Below are positions 7,629-13,093 of a stretch of 17,896 nucleotides of DNA, piece after piece (positions within the stretch are counted from its first letter, which is position 1; every line of letters starts with the position of its first letter). The translations under genes were made by a program, and so were the position numbers. Below the pieces are notes generated by a model that was not told the origin of the DNA, ran no database searches, and saw nothing but the letters and a program-made list of their open reading frames with translations. Source of the stretch: Spirochaetota bacterium (GTDB lineage: Bacteria > Spirochaetota > JAGLSM01 > JAKPMW01); the NCBI GenBank assembly GCA_029548715.1, contig JAKPMW010000392.1, positions 1 to 17,896 on the forward strand, in the 5' to 3' direction.

Positions 7629-8609
7629 ATGCGACAGCAACATTCTGTTGGTATGGTAATGAGCATGTGTTGTGCCCTGGTAGCCCTGCTGACTGGCTGT
7701 TTCAGCGAGCCAGAGGCCAGGCTGGGAAGTCGCCTTGAGCGATTCCTCTCCATCCTTGATGGGCAGGAAAGGGATTTGCTTGGTGCCGGCGAGTACAGCC
7801 GGGTTGCTGAAAGCCTGAAGAGACGGCTGGCCACAAGCAAGGATCTTGAAAACCGGTATCGCGAAGTATTGCACGAAGAAAACATCGAGTTTTTTGATAC
7901 CGAACACGCCCTGCGCTTTTTTGATGGCAGCATGCGTGCGCGGGCCAAGCTCTTCCGGTTTGTTGCGCTGCTGGACAAGGAAGAAGTGCTTGCGTTTAAC
8001 GAACGCAGGTTTGCCGATCTTGCCCGCAGTCTTGACCGGAGATTTTCCGCTGATCCCGGTCTGGAACAGGTGTACAGGAAAGAGATTGCTCCCGGCCTCG
8101 AAAAAGTGTCAGACAGCGAACTGGCAGCCGATCATGCCATTGAGGCCGTTGTCAGGCCGTATGCCGAGCTCTATGCGGTCATGACGCCGCTGGAGCGGGA
8201 TTCCCTTACCCAGGGGGATGCTGGCAAGGCGTGCCGGCAGGTTGCTGCCCGAATGGCATCCGAGCCGGCAGTGCAGAAGGCCCGGGCGGCCATCCAGGCC
8301 AGGCTCCCTGCGACCAGGGATCAGGAAGTGGCAGCCATGGTTTTTGATGCGGCAGCGGCTTCGCATGTTACAAACCGTGAGGTGCGTAAAACCCTTTCCC
8401 GGATGGCTGAGTGGATTCTTGCCGGGACGCGAGCGGATACCGGGGCGTTGCGTGCGGCATTTTCAAAAGAGGTTCAGGCCCTTGCGGCTGTGCTTCCCGG
8501 ATTCGAAGCATCCGCCCGAAGGCAGATGCTTATCGAACGGGAACTCGCCTGGTTTGCGCTTGTCGTAGACGAGCGGCTCAATTTTTTTGAGGGCCGGCCT
8601 GCAAGATGA
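7629..8609 (+). CDS. Predicted helical lipoprotein of unknown function
   Basis: The product has 326 residues. The N-terminus is a lipoprotein signal ending in the LTGC lipobox (Cys24). The mature part is almost entirely charged amphipathic helix. It contains three or more loosely related units, each with a 'D/E-R-D/L-x-L … F/Y-x-x-L/V-A-x-x-L-x-R-R' pattern: RDLLGAGEYSRVAESLKRR, VLAFNERRFADLARSLDRR, and RDSLTQGDAGKACRQVAAR. These may be an internal repeat of about 95-110 residues. I do not recognise a family. The ATG at 7629 has GGGAGAG at 7618-7624; the frame runs further upstream to 7554, but that extension overlaps the preceding gene and would bury the signal peptide. It is tightly linked to the preceding lipoprotein. 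The stop codon abuts the opposing DUF3467 stop with no gap. Confidence 0.77.
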   Translation: MRQQHSVGMVMSMCCALVALLTGCFSEPEARLGSRLERFLSILDGQERDLLGAGEYSRVAESLKRRLATSKDLENRYREVLHEENIEFFDTEHALRFFDGSMRARAKLFRFVALLDKEEVLAFNERRFADLARSLDRRFSADPGLEQVYRKEIAPGLEKVSDSELAADHAIEAVVRPYAELYAVMTPLERDSLTQGDAGKACRQVAARMASEPAVQKARAAIQARLPATRDQEVAAMVFDAAAASHVTNREVRKTLSRMAEWILAGTRADTGALRAAFSKEVQALAAVLPGFEASARRQMLIERELAWFALVVDERLNFFEGRPAR

Positions 8610-8918
8610 TCAGTTTGCGACCGGGCGTCCGTCTCCGCCGATAAAGGTTTCCTGCTGGCGAAGGTGGATTTCTCCAAACTGGTCTTCAAACCTGCCGATG
8701 TTTTGCTGCAGGGAGTGCATAAGCAGTTTGGCGTGTTTTGGGGTCATGACAATCCGGGAGTGGACTCTGGCACTTGGATTGCCGGGAAGATAGGTGGCGA
8801 AGTCGAGGATGAACTCACTGTCCGAGTGCGCGATGATAACAAGGTTTGAATAGGAACCCTCGCCGATTTTTCCTTCGAGTTCAACCTTGATTTCCTGTAC
8901 ATTCTCCTGCTTTGACAT
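8610..8918 (-). CDS. DUF3467 family protein
   Basis: This small cytoplasmic protein of 102 residues matches the DUF3467 pattern. A strand-rich core contains YSNLVIIAHSDSEFILDFA, then a loop and SRIVMTPKHAKLLMHSLQQN, a helix carrying the family's conserved TP-x-H-A-K-x-L motif. The end, FEDQFGEI, is also typical. The molecular function of the family is not established. The ATG at 8916-8918 is preceded on this strand by AAGAGGAAC with appropriate spacing. The gene has its own good promoter (next to the divergent argA start) and an 11-base direct repeat in its leader. Its TGA meets the TGA of the opposing lipoprotein gene with zero gap and no intervening terminator hairpin. Confidence 0.85.
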   Translation of the reverse strand: MSKQENVQEIKVELEGKIGEGSYSNLVIIAHSDSEFILDFATYLPGNPSARVHSRIVMTPKHAKLLMHSLQQNIGRFEDQFGEIHLRQQETFIGGDGRPVAN

Positions 8919-8944
8919 GTATTGTTCCTCTTGTGTATTGTTCC
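8918..8944 (-). repeat. 11-base tandem direct repeat overlapping the DUF3467 ribosome-binding region
   Basis: TGTATTGTTCC occurs at 8918-8928 and again, perfectly, at 8934-8944 (period 16). Read on the minus strand it is GGAACAATACA twice, and the copy nearest the gene supplies the GGA of the Shine-Dalgarno and runs into the ATG. It lies in the predicted 5' untranslated leader. It could be a small duplication or a repeated binding site for a regulator. Confidence 0.6.
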
Positions 8945-8961
8945 ATCACTGTGGTATGAAG

Positions 8962-8990
8962 AGAATAGCCTGCCTGACGGAGAACGTCAA
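8962..8990 (-). promoter_or_regulatory. Sigma70-type promoter for the DUF3467 gene
   Basis: On the minus strand TTGACG (8985-8990) and TATTCT (8962-8967) are separated by 17 bases, matching 5 of 6 and 4 of 6 consensus positions. Transcription would start near 8955, giving a leader of about 37 bases. The -35 box touches the ATG of the divergent argA, so transcription of the two genes could interfere. Confidence 0.55.
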
Positions 8991-9467
8991 ATGGAACCCA
9001 TGATAATTCGGACAGCCCTGCCCCGCGAAGCGGAATGTATCAGCAGCCTGCTGGGTGTCTACGCTGACAAGGGAGCACTGCTTCCCCGCCCTGTTGAAGA
9101 AATCCTTGAGAGCATCCGTGATTTTTCGGTTGCGATTGATTCGCAGGGGAGGGTCGCCGGATGTGCGGCCCTGCGCATCTATGATACAGCCCTGGCTGAG
9201 ATCAGGTCGCTGGCTGTCCGCGAGGAGCTGCTCAGACACGGATTGGGGCGAAAGCTGATTGCAGCCTGTGAGTCGGATGCCAGAAAAAACGGGATTTCAC
9301 GGGTGTTTGCGCTGACCTATGTTCCGGGATTTTTTGAAAAAATCGGGTATGAGCGGATAGCAAAGGAGACGCTGCCGCAGAAGATCTGGCGCGACTGTTT
9401 TCAGTGCAAGCATTTTCCCAACTGCGGCGAGATAGCGGTCATCAAATCCATCTCCTCAGGGGAATGA
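8991..9467 (+). CDS. argA: Short-form N-acetylglutamate synthase (GNAT acetyltransferase)
   Basis: This enzyme probably transfers acetyl from acetyl-CoA to glutamate, the first step of arginine synthesis. The product has 158 residues and is a single GNAT domain. IIRTALPREAECISSLL is the N-terminal strand-helix. EIRSLAVREELLRHGLGRKL carries the acetyl-CoA pyrophosphate-binding R/Q-x-x-G-x-G/A loop. FFEKIGYERI is the usual late motif. The C-terminal LPQKIWRDCFQCKHFPNCGE, with three cysteines, is the hallmark of the short ArgA type of actinobacteria and deltaproteobacteria; this form lacks the amino-acid-kinase domain of enteric ArgA. The ATG at 8991 is chosen because GGAG at 8979-8982 precedes it and homology starts there; the frame is open from 8922. 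corA follows 3 bases after the stop. Other GNAT specificities remain possible. Confidence 0.75.
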   Translation: MEPMIIRTALPREAECISSLLGVYADKGALLPRPVEEILESIRDFSVAIDSQGRVAGCAALRIYDTALAEIRSLAVREELLRHGLGRKLIAACESDARKNGISRVFALTYVPGFFEKIGYERIAKETLPQKIWRDCFQCKHFPNCGEIAVIKSISSGE

Positions 9468-9470
9468 CCG

Positions 9471-10535
9471 ATGCTTGCCATGAAGAAGCGGCACAAAACC
9501 GGTCTTGCACCGGGAACAATGGTTCATATCGGAAAGTACGAAAAGCTGCCGGTCCGGGTGCACTCCTTTCTCTGGAACCGCGAGCAATGCCGTGAAGAGG
9601 CCGGTGTTCCGGATGAGCATACGCTGGACGGTCTTGCAGAGCGGGGCGGGATTCTCTGGGTCAATGTGGATGGATTGCACGACGTTGAGAGGATTGGTGC
9701 CATTGGTGCACGGTTTTCCCTGCATCCTCTTGAACTCGAAGACATTGTCAATACCGAGCAGCGTCCAAAAATCGAGGATTTTGACGACCACATCTCGGTC
9801 ATGCTCAAGATGTTGTCCTATAATACCCAGGCAAACAAGGTTGACAGCGAGCATGTGACACTTGTCCTCGGGAACAATACGGTTTTGTCCTTTCAGGAAG
9901 AGCGACCGGGCGATGTCTTTGGCCCTCTGCGTGACCGGTTGCGTTCAAATCGCGGAAACATCCGGTGTCAAACGCCGGACTATTTCCTGTATTCACTGAT
10001 GGATGCGATTGTTGACAATTATTTTGTCTGTCTTGAGAGAATCGGTGAGCGGATAGATGAAATCGAGGACCGGTTTTTCAAAAATGAATCACGGGACATG
10101 ATGGGCGAGATTCATGATCTCAAGAGGGAACTTTTGTACCTGCGCAAGTCTGTCTGGCCCCTGCGGGATATCATCAGGGAGATATTGCGCCTCAAAAGCG
10201 AGCTGGTATCCGAATCTACAGAAGCCTATTTCCGTGATCTCCTGGACCATGCCATCCAGATTATTGACAACCTCGAGCTGTTTCGTGAAATGCTGAATGG
10301 GCTGGCCAATCTGCATATGTCAAGTCTCAGCATGCGGCTTAACGAAATCATGCGGGTCCTGACCATTATCTCGACGATTTTCATTCCCCTGACATTTATT
10401 GCCGGGGTCTACGGGATGAATTTCAAGTTCATGCCCGAGATCGGATGGGAGTACGGATACTGGGCTATCTGGGCTGTCATGCTGACCGTTGCGCTCGGGA
10501 TGCTGGCCTGGTTCAAGCACCGGAAATGGTTTTAG
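9471..10535 (+). CDS. corA: CorA-family magnesium/cobalt channel
   Basis: This is an inner-membrane pentameric channel for Mg2+ (also Co2+/Ni2+). It has 354 residues, normal for the long CorA type. The N-terminal cytoplasmic alpha/beta domain includes FSLHPLELEDIVNTEQRPK, typical of the family, and long stalk helices (about 170-290) follow. Two C-terminal membrane helices are separated by the signature YGMN (residues 314-317), followed by the short periplasmic loop FKFMPEIGWEYGY. The last residues, FKHRKWF, form the basic cytoplasmic tail. The ATG at 9471 has AGGGGA at 9458-9463; an in-frame ATG at 9480 is possible but less well placed. Three bases separate it from argA, so the two are likely cotranscribed. 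Confidence 0.95.
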   Translation: MLAMKKRHKTGLAPGTMVHIGKYEKLPVRVHSFLWNREQCREEAGVPDEHTLDGLAERGGILWVNVDGLHDVERIGAIGARFSLHPLELEDIVNTEQRPKIEDFDDHISVMLKMLSYNTQANKVDSEHVTLVLGNNTVLSFQEERPGDVFGPLRDRLRSNRGNIRCQTPDYFLYSLMDAIVDNYFVCLERIGERIDEIEDRFFKNESRDMMGEIHDLKRELLYLRKSVWPLRDIIREILRLKSELVSESTEAYFRDLLDHAIQIIDNLELFREMLNGLANLHMSSLSMRLNEIMRVLTIISTIFIPLTFIAGVYGMNFKFMPEIGWEYGYWAIWAVMLTVALGMLAWFKHRKWF

Positions 10536-10549
10536 CAGGCTGCTGATAC

Positions 10550-10583
10550 AAAAAACTCCCCGCGGCAGGCAGGCCGGGGGAGT
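10550..10583 (-). terminator. Rho-independent terminator of phnW
   Basis: ACTCCCC (10555-10561) pairs with GGGGAGT (10577-10583). After one bulged G, CGGC (10563-10566) pairs with GCCG (10573-10576) around a 6-base loop. On the minus strand the stem is followed by a run of six T (10550-10555). There is no T run on the plus side, so it mainly serves phnW, although the hairpin may also slow corA readthrough. Confidence 0.88.
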
Positions 10584-10610
10584 GATGGGTCGGGTCCGGG
10601 AATCAGGTTC

Positions 10611-11735
10611 TTATGGCTGGAAACCCATTTCGGCAACCACATCCCTGATGGCAGCCAGAAGGTCCTGCGCGTCGTTGGTATCCATGCGTCCGATGTGGCC
10701 GATTCGGAAACACTCGGCAGTGCTCACCTTTCCGGGATAGATCACATATCCGCGGTCGTTGAGTTTTCCATAAAACACAGAAAAGTCAAATTTGGGATCC
10801 TGGGGATAATAAAAGGACGTGATGATGTTTCCCTGAAGGCTGTCGGGCAGGAATGGCCTGAAACCGAGAGCACGCATGCCCGAGATCATCAGATCATGGT
10901 TGGCGCGGTAGCGTGCGGCACGTGCCTTGATTCCGCCCTCAGCCTCAAGCTCAAGCAGGGCCTGATGGAACGCAAGAAGGGAGTGTGTCGGGGGGGTAAA
11001 GCGGAACTGGCCGTCTTTTTCCAGGCCCTCCCACTGTGCATACAGATCCAGCACGAGCGTCCGGGCCCGGCCCCGGCATTCATCAAGAGCGGCCTTTTTT
11101 GCGATGACAAAGGCAAAACCGGGAACACCTTCGACACATTTGTTGGAAGATGAAACGATAAAGTCAATATTGCCAGCCGGCACATTGACTTCAACACCGC
11201 CAAAGGCAGACATCGAGTCAACGATGTAGCGTCTTCCGGCGGCGGTTACCACCTGGCCGATGGCATTGATGTCGTTGATGATTCCGGTTGTGGTTTCGCA
11301 GTGTACGATGGCAACATGTGTAATGGCCGGATCCTTTGTGAGTGCAGCACTGACTGTGGCAGGATCAACGAGGGTGTCTTCGCCGAAATCGAGCACATCG
11401 GCGGCGATGTTGTGAACTTTGGCGATGCTGTGAATCCGTCGGCCGTACGCGCCATTGACCAGGATCAGGAGCTTGCCCTCAGCGGGGATTGAAGACGAGA
11501 TGACGGATTCGACACTGAAGGTTCCACTTCCCTGCATGATGACGCATTCGTACTCACCCTTGCTTGCCTGTGCCAGATCAAGGAGCCGGGCCCGGACATC
11601 GCGGACGATGCCGATGAAGGCGTAGTCCCTTGATCCGAGATCCCGCAGCATTGCCTGCTTGACTGTCGGGCTGGTTGTGAGGGGGCCTGGGGTGAAGAGG
11701 ATTTTGTCTTTCCACGCGGGAATGGATGATGACAT
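10611..11735 (-). CDS. phnW: 2-aminoethylphosphonate--pyruvate aminotransferase
   Basis: This PLP enzyme interconverts 2-aminoethylphosphonate plus pyruvate with phosphonoacetaldehyde plus alanine, in the cytoplasm. The product has 374 residues (family about 365-370). FTPGPLTTSPTVKQAML is the N-terminal signature. QGSGTFSVESVI is the phosphate-binding loop region. YIVDSMSAFGG carries the Asp (173) that contacts the PLP ring. SSSNKCVEGVPGFAFVIA carries the Schiff-base Lys199 in the PhnW-specific NKC-x-x-G-x-PG context. The ATG at 11733-11735 follows AAGGAG on this strand. The frame is open further upstream, but that part crosses the tRNA-Cys gene and is not coding. No phnX, phnY, phnA or pepM gene is nearby, so whether it degrades phosphonate or serves its synthesis cannot be decided here. 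Confidence 0.9.
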   Translation of the reverse strand: MSSSIPAWKDKILFTPGPLTTSPTVKQAMLRDLGSRDYAFIGIVRDVRARLLDLAQASKGEYECVIMQGSGTFSVESVISSSIPAEGKLLILVNGAYGRRIHSIAKVHNIAADVLDFGEDTLVDPATVSAALTKDPAITHVAIVHCETTTGIINDINAIGQVVTAAGRRYIVDSMSAFGGVEVNVPAGNIDFIVSSSNKCVEGVPGFAFVIAKKAALDECRGRARTLVLDLYAQWEGLEKDGQFRFTPPTHSLLAFHQALLELEAEGGIKARAARYRANHDLMISGMRALGFRPFLPDSLQGNIITSFYYPQDPKFDFSVFYGKLNDRGYVIYPGKVSTAECFRIGHIGRMDTNDAQDLLAAIRDVVAEMGFQP

Positions 11736-11810
11736 AACGGTATGCTCCTTGAACCATTGAGTGCTTTTGAAAATAATACTCCGGGTTTGCGGGGCCGTGG
11801 TAAAAAAGGA

Positions 11811-11839
11811 TTGCCCTGATTTGCGTGCTTTCGTACCTT
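11811..11839 (+). promoter_or_regulatory. Possible promoter for the tRNA-Cys/tRNA-Leu pair
   Basis: TTGCCC (11811-11816) and TACCTT (11834-11839) lie 17 bases apart and end 10 bases before the tRNA-Cys 5' end. The boxes match the sigma70 consensus only modestly (4 and 3 of 6), so position is the main support. Confidence 0.3.
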
Positions 11840-11849
11840 GTACGTACAT

Positions 11850-11921
11850 GGCGGCATAGCCAAGTGGTAAGGCAGCGGTTTGCAAAACCGTTATACATCG
11901 GTTCGAATCCGATTGCCGCCT
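11850..11921 (+). tRNA. tRNA-Cys (anticodon GCA)
   Basis: A complete cloverleaf is visible. The 7-bp acceptor stem pairs GGCGGCA with TGCCGCC. The D arm is GCC/GGC. The anticodon stem pairs GCGGT with ACCGT around TTGCAAA, giving anticodon GCA at 11882-11884. The T arm pairs ATCGG with CCGAT around TTCGAAT. The discriminator base is T (U73), the key identity base for cysteine tRNA. CCA is not encoded, so CCA-adding enzyme is needed. Confidence 0.97.
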
Positions 11922-11953
11922 CATGTCTTTTTCCCGACCGGGACGCGCGACCA

Positions 11954-12039
11954 GCTGGAGTGGCGGAATTGGCAGACGCACGGGACTTAAAATCCCGGGA
12001 ACCGAAAGGTTCGTGCCGGTTCGATCCCGGCCTTCAGCA
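11954..12039 (+). tRNA. tRNA-Leu (anticodon UAA)
   Basis: This is a class II tRNA with a long variable arm. The acceptor pairs GCTGGAG with CTTCAGC. The anticodon stem pairs CGGGA with TCCCG around CTTAAAA, anticodon TAA at 11988-11990. The variable arm is GGAACCGAAAGGTTCGT, and the T arm pairs GCCGG with CCGGC. The discriminator is A, as required for leucine. CCA is not encoded. It starts 32 bases after tRNA-Cys and is probably in the same transcript. Confidence 0.97.
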
Positions 12040-12182
12040 GATGTGGATTCGCCCCGTCTCTTGCCCCAAGATTACATACTGCAGCAGTGTCTGAATGGCG
12101 GGTCTCTCCGCGCTGTGTCCGTGTCCGTCGGTCTCTGGATGGGGTCGTCGGTGCTGCCGAAGTTCCGTGCCCGGGCCGGTGG

Positions 12183-12218
12183 AAAAAAACAAGGGCTACG
12201 CCCTGTAAGCGCAGCCCT
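12183..12218 (-). terminator. Rho-independent terminator of tRNA-Leu(CAA)
   Basis: On the minus strand AGGGCTGCGC (12209-12218) pairs with GCGTAGCCCT (12192-12201), 10 bp with one G-U pair and a 7-base loop. It is followed by TG and seven T (12183-12189). It starts 6 bases after the tRNA 3' end. Confidence 0.9.
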
Positions 12219-12223
12219 GCCTG

Positions 12224-12307
12224 TGCCGGAGGCCGGAATCGAACCGGCACGGGGTCGCCCCCGCTGGATTTTGAGTCCAGTGCGTCTACCAGTTTCACCA
12301 CTCCGGC
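12224..12307 (-). tRNA. tRNA-Leu (anticodon CAA)
   Basis: This class II tRNA lies on the minus strand. The acceptor pairs GCCGGAG with CTCCGGC. The anticodon stem pairs CTGGA with TCCAG around CTCAAAA, giving anticodon CAA. The variable arm is long and GC-rich (CGGGGGCGACCCCGT), and the T arm pairs GCCGG with CCGGC. The discriminator is A. CCA is not encoded. It has its own promoter and terminator and faces the tRNA-Cys/tRNA-Leu(UAA) pair. Confidence 0.97.
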
Positions 12308-12319
12308 GACACATGGTAC

Positions 12320-12348
12320 AATCTACCCAGGCGGCTGTTGCAGGTCAA
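12320..12348 (-). promoter_or_regulatory. Sigma70-type promoter for tRNA-Leu(CAA)
   Basis: On the minus strand TTGACC (12343-12348) and TAGATT (12320-12325) are exactly 17 bases apart, matching 5 and 4 of 6 consensus bases. The -10 box ends 12 bases before the tRNA 5' end. Confidence 0.7.
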
Positions 12349-12397
12349 GCGTTCAGCTTTTCCAAAGGATCGATTTTCACGCCAATGCGCAATCAGG

Positions 12398-12438
12398 CTT
12401 GAATTGCAGCCAGATACAGGGTAGAATGCAGATTCAAG
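12398..12438 (+). promoter_or_regulatory. cheX promoter enclosed by an inverted repeat (possible operator)
   Basis: TTGAAT (12399-12404) and TAGAAT (12422-12427) are 17 bases apart and form a good sigma70 promoter 35 bases before cheX. CTTGAATTGCA (12398-12408) is an almost perfect inverted copy of TGCAGATTCAAG (12427-12438), one bulged base apart. The two arms cover the -35 box and the predicted start site, so a dimeric regulator could sit there, or the arms could form a cruciform. Confidence 0.5.
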
Positions 12439-12462
12439 CGAGTTTATCGGGGAGACTGGGAC

Positions 12463-12936
12463 ATGAAGGTCGAGTATATCAATCCGTTTGTGGTAGCCAC
12501 GCAGAGTGTGTTTCGTGCGATGATGAATGTCGAGGCCGTTGCCGAAAAGCCTTTTCTTTTTGATCCAGTCACCGGCAGCCATGCATACGATATTTCCGGT
12601 ATTATCGGGCTTTCCGGTGAAACGACCGGTGCTGTTGTGCTGTCTTTCACCAAGCTGTGTGCCCTCAAGGCGGTATCTGCGTTTTCAGGCATGGAGATCA
12701 AGATCTTTGACCAGACGGTGGTGGATGCCATCGGTGAGCTGATCAATATCATTGCAGGGAACGCCAAAAAAGACCTTACCGATTTCAAGCTCAATATATC
12801 CCTCCCCTCTGTAGTGACGGGACATTCGCACAGACTGAACTGGCCGACAGGTGTTCCTGTCATCATGATTCCCTTCAACTCGGCTCTTGGTGAGTTCTCC
12901 ATCAGCGTTTCATTGAGGGAGCCGGTAAGGCGCTGA
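12463..12936 (+). CDS. cheX: CheX-type CheY-P phosphatase
   Basis: CheX removes phosphate from CheY-P to terminate chemotaxis signalling in the cytoplasm. The product has 157 residues, the CheX size. The alpha/beta body includes GIIGLSGETTGAVVLSFT, the usual CheC/CheX strand pair. The active-site helix VVDAIGELINIIAGNAKKDL carries the D-x3-E-x2-N signature (Asp88, Glu92, Asn95), in which Glu and Asn contact the aspartyl phosphate of CheY. A conserved PSVVTGHSH-like segment and a final strand (GEFSISVSL) follow. The ATG at 12463 has GGGGAG at 12450-12455. No other chemotaxis gene is in the window. It could serve a different response regulator, as some lone CheX-like proteins are thought to. 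Confidence 0.86.
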   Translation: MKVEYINPFVVATQSVFRAMMNVEAVAEKPFLFDPVTGSHAYDISGIIGLSGETTGAVVLSFTKLCALKAVSAFSGMEIKIFDQTVVDAIGELINIIAGNAKKDLTDFKLNISLPSVVTGHSHRLNWPTGVPVIMIPFNSALGEFSISVSLREPVRR

Positions 12937-12969
12937 GAGCAGGATCAATCCGGATAATGCCAGTCGGGC

Positions 12970-12992
12970 GCACTCCCCGGGAGCTGCCTTTT
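12970..12992 (+). terminator. Weak terminator after cheX
   Basis: GCACTCC (12970-12976) pairs with GGAG and TGC (12980-12987, one bulged base). CTTTT follows. The stem is short and the T run only four, so efficiency is doubtful. Confidence 0.35.
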
Positions 12993-13093
12993 GTCCGGGT
13001 GTGTCCCGAGCGGACTTGCTGACAAGCGGCGGCTCTGACTATTTTCAATAGTGCACCATATTTTGCATAGAGCTGGAGACTGGAGACCGGGCC

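Noticed and set aside
10695..11153. Plus-strand open frame opposite phnW
   Set aside because: It mirrors the coding strand of phnW; the protein shows no motif.
11736..11981. Upstream extension of the phnW frame
   Set aside because: It runs through the tRNA-Cys gene and part of the tRNA-Leu gene; PhnW homology starts at the ATG at 11735, which has AAGGAG before it.
12040..12182. Possible small RNA or terminator after tRNA-Leu(UAA)
   Set aside because: Only a 5-bp hairpin (12059-12071) without a T run was found; nothing else in the stretch is supported.
12937..13093. T-box or leader-peptide attenuator before leuS
   Set aside because: No T-box sequence, specifier loop or run of leucine codons is seen; only a weak promoter-like pair and small hairpins.
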